64,000 bases of DNA from Sclerurus mexicanus. Taxonomy: Eukaryota; Chordata; Aves; Passeriformes; Furnariidae. Location of the stretch: contig VWZF01006828.1 in assembly GCA_013396755.1 (NCBI GenBank), forward strand, positions 36,033 through 100,032, given 5' to 3'. The notes under the pieces were generated by a model, which saw only the letters and a list, made by a program, of their open reading frames with translations, had not been told where the DNA came from and did no database searches. A program made the translations under genes and the position numbers. Each line of letters begins with the position of its first letter. Position 1 is the stretch's first letter. Shown here one piece after another: positions 12,414-23,569 of the stretch.

Positions 12414-14992
12414 CTTTAGGGATGTTTGCAATATGTGGGGGCAGGCAAGATAAAGTCTTCCTTGTGCTGTCAGTGCTGCCCACTGACAGTCCTGAGCTGG
12501 GAGTGTCTCCAGGCTGTGGGCTCCTTCCCTGGTTTCCCCAGTGCCAAGGAGTGATGGGAGTGGGCAGCCGCATCCCATGTCCTTCTGCAGTTCTCCCCAG
12601 GCCTTTGGGATCTTGTATTTCTATGGTTTTATTTTCACTGCTTCTGTTTGCCCAAGCTCATCCATTAATGTGCCATCTTGGCTCTTAATTAGGTGTATTA
12701 ATTTTGTATTTATAGGTCATCTGAGTCTTACTCAGATGTTTAAGCTCAATTCATAGTCCTTAACAGAACTTGAATAAAGAAAAACCTGTTTAAAGGGTAT
12801 GTATTTCTTTTTGCTGCTGCTCTGGGGTGTATTTTTGCTTGTATATGCAGGGCAATGTAACACAATATTGAGTGGAACATAAAAGAGGTCAGGGAAACAA
12901 TCTGAACTGCCATATATTACAATGTAAATACAACACAGGTGATGCTTTATAGGTTAAATGGAGCAGAGACTGCCCTGCTGGCTGAGGGGCCCAGCCCACC
13001 TCACTGATTTAATGGAGGAAAATGGATTATTAAGCCTTTTTTGTTGTGCTTTCAATGGGAATTCTCCTCTGTATCTGCCTACCTTCCTTCTCTCATCCCT
13101 CCTGATTTGGATCTGCACCTGTTGTGCCTCTGGTGTCAGACCCTCACCCTCTGTGGGTTTGGGTGCTCCTGCCCTGAATCCCTGCAGCCAGACTTCCACC
13201 CTCCTGCAAAACCAGCCCTGCAGCCCGTGCCTGTCTCCAGCCCCACAGAGAACTGACTCTTTAAATTAAACTCTTTTGATTTAGCAAGACCCAACCCTTG
13301 CACTCTCCCTGACCTTCCCTCTGTGGGGACTTCCAGTGGGAACTTGGCCCAGCCAGAGGGTCTCCTGTGGGACGAGCCCTTGGTGCTCCTTGCCCACCTT
13401 GGCCCTGCCCCTGGCCTCAGGTTTGCTCTTCCGTAGCTCAGGAATGTGTGGGAGCAACTCCTGCAGCACCTTCCTGTGCACAGACAGAGGAGAAACAGGA
13501 CCAAATTGTATTTCTCCTAAATTTTAGGACCTTGGGTTCCAAACTGTGGCCCTGAGACTGGAGCAAAACTTAACACAAATTGTTCTGTGTGTGGCTCTCC
13601 CATCTTGCTGGGTCAGAAGGGGTGGGTTTGGTGGCTTCAACAGGAATCTCCTTGCCTAATCTATGCCCAAATTCTAGTTTGAAAAGCCCAGAAACTGAGA
13701 GGAGAAAACAAACTATGTTTGAGTTCCCCAGGCAGAATGTCAGTGTTGTATTTCATGCCTTGAAGGTACTGAGGAAGCACAAACCTGCACTTCCCTGCCT
13801 GGCAACTGTGATGCCCCTGGTTTCTGTAAATCTCTTTATTCTCCAATCTGTGGTTGGGAAGGGCCACCTTGCTAATGAGGAAACCCCAGTAGGAGACTCC
13901 AATAATGGGTGCTTAGTGTCCAGCTTTAGCTAAAGCTCTTTTGTGTGAGGATTTAAAAAAACAAGCTGCTTTTATTATTTTTGTGTTTTATCTCTTCAGC
14001 TGGTTTGGAGACAGTGTCTTAGTCAGATGTGGGGGTTGTGAATTCCCCATGTTGTCAAACTCTGTTTTAATTAAAAAGACGTGCTTTTGACATGTTAAGC
14101 TCCATTAAAAGCCCCATGGTATGTCTGGGGAGGCACTGAGGGCTGGCTTGGAGTGAGCAAGACAGGGCAGATTAAATGTAAGAAGGGGACTGATGCTTGG
14201 GGTTATTATTGTTGTTTCTCTCCCAAAGAATGGATCTGGAGGCCCTGGCTGGCTGGGGGAGAAGCAGCAGGTGAAGTACTAGCTCTTTTCACTGGTGAAA
14301 TTGTTTTCATTTGATTAGCGTGGTGTGTGTTGGTCAGTGTATCCTAAAGGCTGGTGGGCATTCAGGGAGATTATAAACTTTATTTTTTAAACTTTGTGAC
14401 ACTGCTAAAATGAGCAAGACTTCTTTTCCCCTGGGTGTGTTTGAATGGGGACTTGCAGGGCTGTGGTGTTTCCTTAGAACTGAAGGGCTTCCTTTAAGAA
14501 GCAGGTATTAAGCACACCTGAATCATGCAAAATATGCCAAGATGTTGTTTGTTAGCACAAAAAGAAGTGGTGGTGTCCCTGGCCTTGGTTCAGGAGCACT
14601 GTGTGCACCTGGAAGCCTGTCTGGGGTGGCTGGTGCCTGACCCAGAGCACTCTGCATCCTGGGGGATGTCTCTTTTCCTTCCCCTGCATTGCAGGGCATT
14701 TGGTTTCTCTCCTTGCTGGAAGTGCTGCCGTTGTGGTTCAGGGCCCCTGCCAGGGGGGTCTGGGTGCCGGGCCCCACTTCTGCTCTCCTTAGCAGGATCA
14801 TGTGTCCAGGATGTGCCCTTGGATGCTGAGGTGACCTGGACATCTGTAACAGATGTGGTTTAATTATTTTTCAGAGGAAAATCATGGAGTCATCTTTAAA
14901 ATAAAACCCAAACCAAAGAGAGACACTGAATTGTAAGTGCCCAGAAAAGCGTTGTTCTGTTCCCCATCAGTCAAGCCTGGACACTAAGGAAA
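12414..14992. other. Unique non-coding stretch with AT-rich blocks
   Basis: No gene is recognised. 12640-12960 is AT-rich and contains the small hairpin at 12718-12738. 13070-13510 is GC-rich and open in several frames on both strands, which I attribute to composition. 13940-14420 is AT-rich and repeat-free. Confidence 0.4.
12718..12738. repeat. Perfect 9-bp inverted repeat, 3-base loop
   Basis: The arms are catctgagt and actcagatg, with ctt between them, in an AT-rich stretch. The match is exact and ends outside the arms. It could be a DNA or RNA hairpin, a palindromic protein site (the arms contain CTGAGT/ACTCAG, related to AP-1-like cores), or chance. Confidence 0.6.
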
Positions 14993-15170
14993 GGGGTGCC
15001 CAGAAAAGCTGTGGCTGCCCCTGGATCCCTTCAAGTGTCCAAGGCCAGGCTGGATGGGGCTTGGAGCAACGTGGGCCAGTGGATCTGCCAGTGTCCCTGC
15101 CCATGGCAAGGGTGGCCCTGGGTGGGCTTTAAGGTCCCTCCAAACCCAAACCATTTTGTGATTCTGGGAT
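14993..15170 (+). mobile_element. CR1 LINE 3' end, type A
   Basis: The tail contains 'agctgtggctgcccctggat', 'agtgtccaaggccaggctgg', 'atggggcttggagcaacgtg', 'ccctgcccatggcaagggtg' and 'tttaaggtccctccaaaccc', ending at 'tttgtgattctggga'. It is 5'-truncated, non-coding and carries few mutations. Confidence 0.9.
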
Positions 15171-15654
15171 GCCTTTTCCTAGAGTTGAATTTTGAGTGTG
15201 ATGAGTGAGGAGGGAGACACAGATAAGGAAATGAAAGTGTTGGAGGTCTCAGACTGAAGCACTGAGGCACTTCCCAGAATTGGAAATGAAGCTGTGACGC
15301 CTTTGGGTGAGTGGGCTGTGGGTTGTCTGGACCGAGATGGTCTGGGGTTCAGCATCTAAAGGGAATCTGAGAGCAGATTCAGGTGAGGGGGAGCAGCATC
15401 CAAGAGCTCTCCATGTCCAGTCTGCCAGCAGCTCTGCAGAAACATCCGAGCCCTCTGGAAGGAGCAGAGGGGGGGCCTGGCTGGTGTTTGACACGGTAGG
15501 TGACTGCTGTGTCTTGTGCTTGGGGCTTTCCTGGAGCCCAGGGCTGGGCTTGGGGTGCTCCTGGGCCTCCCCTGCTTGTTCCTCTGCTCCCCGGCCTCAA
15601 AACACCCAGCACAACAGAGGGATTGGGCTGAGCCACCATCCATCCCTACCCCAG

Positions 15655-15824
15655 AGAGGCCAGGAATGCCAACAGGGGCCCAGCTCCAGGAGCTCCCCGA
15701 GAGGAGCTCCACACTGGTGGAGGTGGTGGAAGGAGCGGCTATGGAGAAGACAAACGGGGAGCTGGAGGTGCAGAAGCGAACCCGCAGCGTTCCAAGGAGG
15801 CAAGCCAGGGAATGGAGAAGGGAA
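15655..15824 (+). other. Candidate exon, 170 bases, coding-like
   Basis: Preceded by a pyrimidine-rich acceptor (catccctaccccag) and followed by a reasonable donor (gaa|gtaggt). The frame is open throughout. It starts with two bases of a split codon and ends on a complete codon, giving 56 codons. Codon use looks coding-like: third positions are mostly G or C, and the C-terminal half is rich in charged residues (a stretch beginning MEKTNGELEVQKRTRS followed by PRRQAREWRRE). I recognise no domain or family. A strong acceptor at 15939/15940 would permit an intron of 115 bases and then 14 further codons and a stop. A lineage-specific or alternative exon, or a chance open frame, are both possible. 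Confidence 0.3.
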
Positions 15825-15869
15825 GTAGGTGCCAGCACTTGCAGCATCGCCGTGGCTGTGAGAGACAGG

Positions 15870-15881
15870 GTTGCTTAGCAA
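15870..15881. promoter_or_regulatory. RFX X-box-like palindrome
   Basis: The sequence gttgcttagcaa is a near-symmetric pair of RFX half-sites (GTTGC and GCAAC-like). RFX factors bind such X-boxes in ciliary and other promoters. The site follows the candidate exon by about 45 bases. A single motif match is weak evidence. Confidence 0.3.
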
Positions 15882-16123
15882 TGAGCAGCAGAATAAATAA
15901 CGTTCTCATAGCGACAACCTTCACTGCTTCCCCTTTCAGAGGCTTCAGCTCCAGCTGAGGGCAGCATGTTGCTCTGGGAATTGAAGGGCCATCCTGAAGG
16001 ACTCGGCACTGTTGGATGCAGCAGAGCTCAGGGAGCACCTGAGGGGTCCTGCCTGTGGCATCTTCCCAGACCCCCCTCCTGCCCCCCAGCCACCAGCAGG
16101 GTGTTCTGGAGCTGCTTCTCTTG

Positions 16124-16195
16124 CCAGGGAAGCCGTGGCTGCCCCATCCCTGAAGTGTCCGAGGCCAAGTTGGACAGAGCCTGGAGCAGCCTGGG
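16124..16195 (+). mobile_element. Short CR1 LINE fragment, type A
   Basis: About 72 bases covering 'ccagggaagccgtggctgcc', 'ccatccctgaagtgtccgag' and 'aagttggacagagcctggag'. Both ends are lost and no tail repeat is present. It is diverged from the other copies, so probably older. Confidence 0.7.
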
Positions 16196-18561
16196 TTTTT
16201 TCCTCCTCACTGAATACATGTCAGACATCAGCAGTGCCAATTTGAAGGGTCCTTTAAATACTTGTGTGATGAAAAGCCAGTGCCTGGCTGCCTTTCCACT
16301 GTAGCATTTCCAAGAAGCTTTGGAGCATCTGGAATTGGGGCATTTTAGGAATGCCAATATCCCTTCCTGCTTAACAGCCCTTTTCTCCCATGTGTCACAG
16401 ACTGTGGGTTGTGTTTGGGTGAAGTGCTGTTTGTAAGCTCTTACATTTATATTACTGAGATGTAAGTGTGGAACTGCAACCTTTGTTTTCTTGTGTTGCA
16501 GCAGAGATGGTAATGGCCCCCCGGTGTCCTTGGAGCTGTAGAAAATCTAATTAATGGGAAAATGCTCTGCTGTGCCTGTGCAAAGTTCCAGCTTAACATC
16601 TTGATATTTGGGGTTTGCTTTGCTAATGCTTGGCAGAGCCTGAGCCCCTGGGGAGAGCCTTTCCCCCCATCCCAGGGCAGGGTGGGCTGCAAGAGCCCTT
16701 TAGCAAAGAGCTGCTGCTGCCTTCATACCTAATCCTGCTGAACTTCCTTGGGAGTGGCTCTTTGTGTGCTGCTGTGGAATATTTAGGGATGGAATTATTA
16801 AAAAACTTCCTGACTGATGTGCTGAAACCCAAGCGCATCATTCTTGGCACTGCCTTCTCCAGGAGGTGACTGGGGGCACTGGGCATTATCAGAGGCTGCC
16901 CCAGGCCTGGAGGAGGAACTTGGGGTGGGGAAAAAAGAAATCATTTAAACCCCTTAAATTAGAGGTTATGAGAAAATAAAAAGGGAAGCCCAAAAATGGA
17001 GAGGGAGCTGAGAGCAAACGAGGGGAAGAGTTTGTGGCTGGCTGTGGGTTGAGCCCATGAGGGGTGATGTGTGCAGGGGGAACAGCTGGGAATTGAAGAT
17101 GCCATCAGAGCTGGCTCTGGCCAGGGCAGCACCCTCCCGTGTCACAGGGAGGACTGAATATGAATCAAGCAGATTTTGGTGCATAAATCTGTGCTGAGGA
17201 TGCTGTTCAGACATAACCAGTGCCTTGAGAGAAGGTATTGAACACACCTCAATACACTCGGGGTACGCTGGGTGTGCCGCAGTGCGGGCACATCATCCTC
17301 CTCTCAGGTTTTCAGGAGAAGGGCCAAGTTTTCTGCAGAACACAGGATTTGTAGCTCCCAAATCCCAATCAAACAGCTGGCTAATCCTGCAAGGAGGTCT
17401 GGCAGTGTCCAAGAAGCATCACCTGTGTCAGTGCAAAGGTGTCAGGAGGATGCCTGAAGGTTTTCCACTCCTGATGAGGGCAGCTCAGAAAAAAAGATAA
17501 ACAGTCCCCAATCCTGAAAATAGGGTGCTGTTTGGTTGGATGAAGTGTGAAATCTCGATCTTTTCTGCATGTAAATGCCCATGGGATTTTCTCCTGTTTC
17601 AGGGTAGTTCAAAAAATAGAAATCTGAATCTATGAAGTCTGAACCTGTGGTTTAACCTGCAAAAGCTGGATTGTATAGCTAATTAGGGCCATTAATATTG
17701 ATAAATGAGCAGTGTGGAAGCTGGATCCAATCCCAGCCCCAGACTTCGTCAATGCTTTATGTGTAAAGGATGATCCAGGTGTGATTGAACCTTTATACCA
17801 CTTTGTCCCACAGGATGAAGGATGGCAAGCCAGATGTATTTATAGAAATATAGATGATTTAGTATGATAGTGATTACACAAAAGATCTAAATCAGAATTA
17901 TTTATTGCGCAGTATAGGAGCTGTAGCAGCTATTACAGTGTACCAGGAAGGAACAGTGAAGCAATTGTATTAAAGCAAAAACAATTAAGTAGAGATTGAT
18001 GTCACTCACCCAGACTGAGGACTGTGGGCGAATCCCTCTGGCTCAGCCTCCAGGAGTGACCCTGAGGGGTGTCCCCACTCCAGGCAGCAATCTCTACACG
18101 TCCCCCCCAAGAAGGGGCATGTCAGAAGACCCTGCCCCTAAAATCTGGGGCTGGGCTCTCAAAGTGCTGGGCTGTCAGTCAGGTGTGTCCAGGCTGTGCC
18201 AGCTCAGCAGCTTTAGAGAAGTTCTCTGTGGAGTCAGTTGTTTGTTCCTTTCTCTGAGCATTTTCCCAGCTCTGCCACATCTTCCCCTCCGTCTTGGGCT
18301 GTTCACTTCATTTACCCTTCATTTACCATTGATCACTTTGCAAGGAGGGCATTGTTGGAGTTTTCCCTATTCCAGGCAGAGCATCCTGCTGCAAGAACCT
18401 ACAAGCTGCCACCCTGGGACTGGGGACAAGGACACCATCCTGGGGACACTCCCCAGGCATCAGCCCAGGTGTTTCAGACTAACTTTGGGCTTGGTGTGAG
18501 TAAAACCGCTGAATGCCCCCAGTGATTGTCAGTTAACAGAGTTGGAATAATGAAACCTTAA
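16196..18561. other. Unique non-coding stretch with a long AT-rich block
   Basis: No gene is recognised. 17650-18000 is the notable part: AT-rich, repeat-free, with clustered TAAT, ATTTA and GATAAAT-like motifs. It is a candidate conserved non-coding element and is listed separately. The 18000-18500 open frame on the plus strand has no recognised domain. Confidence 0.4.
17650..17999. promoter_or_regulatory. Putative AT-rich regulatory block
   Basis: About 350 bases, low in CpG, without repeats and rich in homeodomain-type cores ('agctaattaggg', 'attaatattgataaatg', 'aattatttattg', 'aaacaattaagtag'). Such composition is common in vertebrate developmental enhancers and conserved non-coding elements, but composition alone cannot show function or conservation. 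Confidence 0.2.
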
Positions 18562-18738
18562 TTTCCTCATGGACAGGGTCATCAGGCCTTGGCAGGGGCT
18601 GCCCAGGGCGGGTTGGAGTGCCCAGCCCTGGAGGTGCCCAAGGCAGGACTGGCCATGGCACTGAGTGCTCTGGGCTGGGGGACAGGGTGGGCTCCGTGGG
18701 CTGGCAGGGCTTTTCCAGCCTCAGGGATTCTGGGATTC
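18562..18738 (+). mobile_element. CR1 LINE 3' end, type B
   Basis: The tail shares long near-identical strings with 12160-12413: 'tcaggccttggcaggggctg', 'gggttggagtgcccagccct', 'gcaggactggccatggcact', 'ggcagggcttttccagcctc'. It ends in 'gggattctgggattccat'. The close similarity indicates the same young subfamily. Confidence 0.9.
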
Positions 18739-19834
18739 CATGGTCTTTAAACACACTTGATGGGTAAGTGCAGGGAAACAAAGAGCTGGAGTGAGAGGGA
18801 CTCTGGGAGGAGCTGTGCCACACACAGGGCTGGGAAAGGAGCTCAATTTAAGAATGAAGTGTGAAGCTGAACTTGTGCTTGTGTGGTGCCTTGAGGAGCT
18901 GTCAAGCCCTGGGTAGTACAATGGCTGTGGAAAATGGATTTGGCCATTTCCTTGCTGTAAGTAGAATCCTCTCTGCAATTCAGTTTTTTGCCGTACAGAA
19001 TATATCTTCCCTAATTCCTTTCCTTCCAAGATGGCACTATTTTTAAATGAGGCTTTTAATTTCCTAATTAACCATGTAATCATTGCCTTTCTGTTTCTCA
19101 GTTGTGTTGGTACATTTGAAGACATCTCATTTACGTTTTGTTTCTGCTCTGGCTTTCCTGCAGCTTCCAGAATTCCAGCCAATGTTTCCCAGCTGATGTA
19201 GTTTCACTGCTGAAGTTTTGTCCTCGGAAATAAATCAGTGAACATTGACCTGGGCAGCATTTGCGTGGAATGCAGCTGACACCTCTGGTGGCTTCAGAGC
19301 AGCTCCTGGGTTGGTTGATCAGCAGGAATATTGATCTGTGGGATAAAAGAAGTTCTTAAATTCTTCTCCTCCCTTTTGCTGGTCTGGAAGCCACCCGGAG
19401 ACTTTTCTGTGTCAGGTGTGGACAAAAAGCAGATCATGCCTTGATTTACTCTGTTTGCTCAGGAGTGATCCCAACCACAGGGGATCAACACCACTATTGC
19501 CCACAAGACCATCCCAACTAACCTGTACCTTGTTGTACTAAACGCTTCTTACAACAGGGAGCCCTCAACTGTTCCTAATTTCATTTAGAAAGTAATACAT
19601 TTATTTTTATATGGAGAAGGGGGTTTTGCATATTAAGGAGTTTGCTGTAGAGAGAACTGATTCTCCTCTGAGAAAACTTAAGGCAGCTATTAATAGATCC
19701 TTTTTAATTATTGTATTGGGGTTTGCTATTAAATTCTAACAACTGTAGTGTGCTTTCAAGAATTATTTGGAAAAATTTGGCTGAATTCTTGATGTTCCCT
19801 TTCTGCTGCTTTATTTATGTTTCTGGGAATAATG
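18739..19834. other. Unique non-coding stretch
   Basis: No gene or recognised repeat. 19560-19800 is AT-rich. I see nothing else to annotate. Confidence 0.4.
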
Positions 19835-19889
19835 TGGTGGTTGGACTCGATGGTCTTAAAGGTCTTTTCCAACCTCAGTGATTCTGTGG
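19835..19889 (+). mobile_element. Very short CR1 LINE terminus
   Basis: Only the last 55 bases of a CR1 are present: 'ggttggactcgatggtctta', 'aaggtcttttccaacctcag' and 'tgattctgtg'. This is the hallmark end of avian CR1 and reflects extreme 5' truncation. Confidence 0.85.
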
Positions 19890-20532
19890 GACAAACCCTG
19901 CTACAATATGATGTCCCTGAACAAACTTAACGCTTTGCTCTGAGCAGTGTTATTGTCCTGAACTGAAATGATGCCCTGTGTGAGCATTGCTGGTTTTGTG
20001 TTTGGTGAGATCGGCGTGTGCTGAGCTGGGGGCTGTGCTCTGCTGCTGGGCTGGGCAGGGCAGGGAGTGCTGGCTCTGGGAGTGCTGCCAAGGGAGCTGC
20101 ACCTTGCTGAGAGATGTCTCTGGCATCCATCACACCGGGAAAGGATCTGTTCTGTGACAGAAGGAGTATAAAGGCATGAAATGTGCTGCTTTTCCTCCCT
20201 GCTTTGAATGGTGCTCTCCTGCCTGCGGTGCCCACTCCCTGTCTTTGGGAAGTGATTCCACCAGTCCCTCGGCAGTGAACCTGCCTTCTCTGGGCACTCA
20301 GTTTTTAATAGGTTCTGCTCCAGGTGTGCTGGGCTGAGCAGGTGTGTCTGTCTTCTCATGCCCTGGGGACCGTGGGTCTCTCCTGTCCTCTGTCAGCCTG
20401 GCCACCAGTGTCACACAGAACATGCTAGGCTGGATCATGGAGTCCAGCCCTGGTCACAGCCTGTGCAGAGGGGATGTTCTCCATCAGGGCTGGGCCTGGT
20501 ACAGCCATGGGGTGGGCATGTTTGGTAGGAAT
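19890..20532. other. Unique non-coding stretch
   Basis: No gene is recognised. Minus-strand open frames of 100-150 codons across 19901-20359 have no family match that I can make and overlap each other, so I leave them out. Confidence 0.4.
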
Positions 20533-20997
20533 TACAGAATCATAGAATGTGCTGAGCTGGAAGGGACCCACCAGGACCATCCAGTCCAACCCCCAGCCCT
20601 GCACAGNNNNNNNNNNNNNNNNNNNNNNNNNNNNNNNNNNNNNNNNNNNNNNNNNNNNNNNNNNNNNNNNNNNNNNNNNNNNNNNNNNNNNNNNNNNNNN
20701 NNNNNNNNNNNNNNNNNNNNNNNNNNNNNNNNNNNNNNNTCCCACAGAGCAGAGATCAGAGCCTGCCCCTCCTCTGCCCCTCCCCAGGAAGGTGTCCCTG
20801 CAGTGAGGTCTCTCCTCGGTCTCCTCTTCTCCAGCTGGACACCCCAAGTGCCCTCAGTGTCCCCTCAGGTCCCTTCCCCATCTCTGTTGCCTCCTTTGGA
20901 CACGCTCTAAGATCTTAACATCTTGTATTGTGGGTGTGCAAAACTACCACACTATTCAAGGTGAGGCCAGAGCAGAGCAGGACAATCTCCTCCCTCA
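20533..20997 (-). mobile_element. Long CR1 LINE, type C, antisense, with assembly gap inside
   Basis: From the left the reverse-complement landmarks are 'cagaatcatagaatgtgctg', 'agctggaagggacccaccag' and 'gaccatccagtccaaccccc', then the gap. After the gap come 'tgcccctcctctgcccctcc', 'ggtctcctcttctccagctg' and 'tactattcaaggtgaggcc'-like sequence, corresponding to the ORF2 3' end. It is the longest CR1 in the window and probably holds the missing 3' UTR section within the run of N. Confidence 0.85.
20607..20739. other. Assembly gap (133 N)
   Basis: A run of undetermined bases inside the antisense CR1. Its length may be an estimate. Loss of assembly within a high-copy repeat is the likely cause. 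Confidence 0.99.
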
Positions 20998-21419
20998 GCC
21001 TGAGAAAAGCGATGCTGCTGTTCAGACATGGCAGGGCTGCTGAGGCTGAGCACAGGGGTGGGACCCCCCATCTGTGGGACAGCATTGTTCCTTGGACAGC
21101 ACAGTGAGCTGTGACAGTGTCAAACAAGAATTGGTGACACTTGATCTCTCCAGGACCTGGTCCTCGGTGCGCTCTGGCAGCACATTGAGGGGGAACTGGG
21201 AGTACCAAAAGCAGCCTGGCTCCAGGAAGATGTTTTAAATTTTCAGAGCAGCTGGACAACAAGAATTACCCAGGCCAGGCTTCAGCTGCTTGTTTGGTGC
21301 TGCAGCCAGGACCGGTGTCCTCAGCCCCAGCGAGCTGCTGCAGGCGCTTGATCCCCCAGCCACCAGGGATCCTGAGCAGCATGGCAGCACGAGGCAGACC
21401 CGGCAGTGTGGGAGCAGCA

Positions 21420-21433
21420 GTTGCCATGCCAAC
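21420..21433. promoter_or_regulatory. RFX X-box-like palindrome
   Basis: gttgccatgccaac differs at one base from the symmetric X-box gttgccatggcaac bound by RFX factors. It lies in unique sequence with no identified promoter nearby. Functional status is unknown. Confidence 0.35.
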
Positions 21434-22656
21434 CCCTTAATGTAAAGCTCTGTAATGCAGAGCAGATGCAGTTGCATCATAAATAGAGGCTTACATCATA
21501 GCAGAGATGCTGTTCTGCACGCTGAGTTTGTGTGGAGCAATGTTTGGGACCCGGATAAATCAAAGGGCTGGTGTTAGCTGTGTTTATCTTCCATGAAATA
21601 ACAATGAGGCTTCCTCGGGCTTGTTGCTTTGCATGGAAAGTAGCAAATGTTGGGGTTTTATCGAGAACACCCCTTTGCCTGTGGCTCAGCAGTGTGGCCT
21701 GTGCCACCCACCGCTGCCCGTCACTCACCCCGCGCCTTGGTGGCACCAGTGGCGTGTTCTTCTGCTGTTTGACAGGTTTGCTGTAAGGCGGGCTGACAGC
21801 CTGTGTATGAGGTGTGTGTGAGGCAGAGCTGCAGACAGACACCCTGACTGTGAGAGGGAGAGCGTGGGACAAGCTCAGAGCTCCTGCTGGCACGGGCTGG
21901 GCAGCTCCAGACGTGGCCTGGGAAAACTGCTTATTATTCTGACTTCAGTTTCATTGTTTCTTGGCCTGAGATGGCATTTTGGGTGTGAAAAGGCACTGGG
22001 ACACATTTGGGATGTTCCAGAAGTAAATCAGATTCTCTGTCCTAAGAGGCATGGCCGTGACTGGGAGCTCTGGGAAGGACAGGTTGTCACCATCATCCCA
22101 GTTGAACCCTCAGTAGGAGCTCAGGGGAGAACACGGCACCCGACCAGAGTAGGGGTACAGAACAGCAGCTCTGAGCTTTTCAGAGGGGTTAATGAAACTC
22201 TACATGTTTTCCCTCTTCCTTCCTTATCCCTGGTAGCACCAGTCTGGTCATCACACGCTCCAGGTCCTGGCACAGTCAGCTGGGTGTCTCCAGTCACAGC
22301 TGCCCCACAGTTCTCTGCTTTGCTCCGTACCTTGGTGTGCCAAGACATCCACTGTGCCAGCAGCTCCAGTGCAAGAGTTTTCCAGCTGCTCCTAGGAAGC
22401 ATCAGGGGCATGGATTTATACTGTGGCCTCACTACTACAGTTGAATTTAATTCACAGGAATTGGCTGTTTTCCAGTTTCACATCAGTATTCTTGGGTGAT
22501 AATGAAGATTTTCCTCTTCTGTGTCCAGAGATTTTAGCTGCCATGCGGGTACTTGCTGCAGTGGGTACTTTGTCTCCCTGCTGAGGTGCTTCTTGTTCTT
22601 GCAGGGGGCAGGTGAGCAGCTCACACCTCTCAGGCAGTTTGTGACTTCTTCCTTGT

Positions 22657-22718
22657 CTTTGTGACTTTTTCCTGCCAGCAGCAGACAATTCAAGAGCAAA
22701 GATGGTCCATGGGAAGTG
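22657..22718 (+). repeat. Diverged dispersed repeat, copy 1
   Basis: This segment aligns, with a small gap, to 24922-24977. Shared strings are 'tttgtg.cttttt', 'tgccag', 'aattcaa.agcaaa' and 'tggt.catgg.aagtg'. The part just to its left (22638-22654) is itself a near copy of the segment start, a 17-base direct repeat. It may be the remnant of an old transposon. I cannot name a family. Confidence 0.5.
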
Positions 22719-23008
22719 TAGGTTTAACTTAGTTAGGGAACACTGGAAGGCAACTTGAATTTTTCCTCTTTAGCTCCTTCTTGTGCTTGTGTGAAAAGCG
22801 AATGAGTATCAGTGGCTCCAGGCAGCTGAAAACCAGTCCTAAGTTCCCTTTTCTGGTTTTGGGTTGGGTGGATACCTGAGTGCTCCCTTTATCCCTTCCT
22901 GGCTGGTCCCATAGAATCATGGTGTTCCTTTTCTTTTGGAGCTGTTTTTGCAGTTCGTAGATGGAATCATGCATAAAAATATTATGGAAAAAAGTTGCCC
23001 AACTGCAA

Positions 23009-23055
23009 AACAAACAAAACAACAACAACAAACAAAAAACCCAACCCCCAAACTT
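23009..23055 (+). repeat. A/C-rich low-complexity run
   Basis: A run of aac and aaac units grading into ccaacccccaaac. It may be a simple repeat or an old A-rich tail. No retrotransposon body is recognised on its 5' side. Confidence 0.6.
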
Positions 23056-23569
23056 TGGAGGAGGTGTAAAAGGTCTTATTTAGGAAAAAGTGATGGAAGT
23101 GTCAGTTTGTACATCTGCTGTGTGAGCAGCAGTAGGGGTTAGGGGATGGGATTGCTCTGGGGATGCTGTCACAACCCAGCACTTCAGAAGTCATTTATTA
23201 CTAATTGTTCATTAATACTGTACAAACCCTACACACCCCAGAAGCCCCGAGCCCTCCCCACAGGCCCCTCTGCACTCGTGGCAGTTGGAAATCAGCCCTT
23301 TTACCCAGAAATGTTCAGTCTTGTCAGGAAATTCCCCCCTCACTGGAGGATACTCCAGAGTTCTGGCACTGCTGGTATTTACCAGCTGTAGTTCAGAAAT
23401 TGTGGGCAATATTAAGGTACCGAAGGGTATTAAGAAAAGGAGGTTCCATGATTCTCCTTCCCAGTTGTGTTGAGGTGCCAGCTCGTTTTCAGCAGCTCCA
23501 ACCACTCCTCCTCACCCAAACCCAGGCCAAACGGGGTTTGTTTCTAACACTGTTGCAAAAGTTTATATT

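Larger units (their letters stand above)
15171..16123. other. Stretch holding a candidate exon and RFX-like site
   Basis: Unique sequence with GC content above its neighbours between 15380 and 15850. It contains the candidate exon 15655-15824 and the X-box-like palindrome at 15870-15881, both listed separately. A second strong acceptor (cttcccctttcag) ends at 15939, and the frame after it closes within 15 codons. No gene family is recognised. Confidence 0.4.

Noticed and set aside
11925..12578. 217-codon minus-strand open frame
   Set aside because: It is the antisense of the type B CR1 at 12160-12413 plus GC-rich flanks.
21864..22499. 211-codon plus-strand open frame
   Set aside because: No domain, no clear splice context, and residue composition looks random.
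22607..22613. Seven-base microexon-like segment between ttcttgcag and gtgagc
   Set aside because: Splice motifs are strong, but a seven-base exon without transcript evidence cannot be supported.
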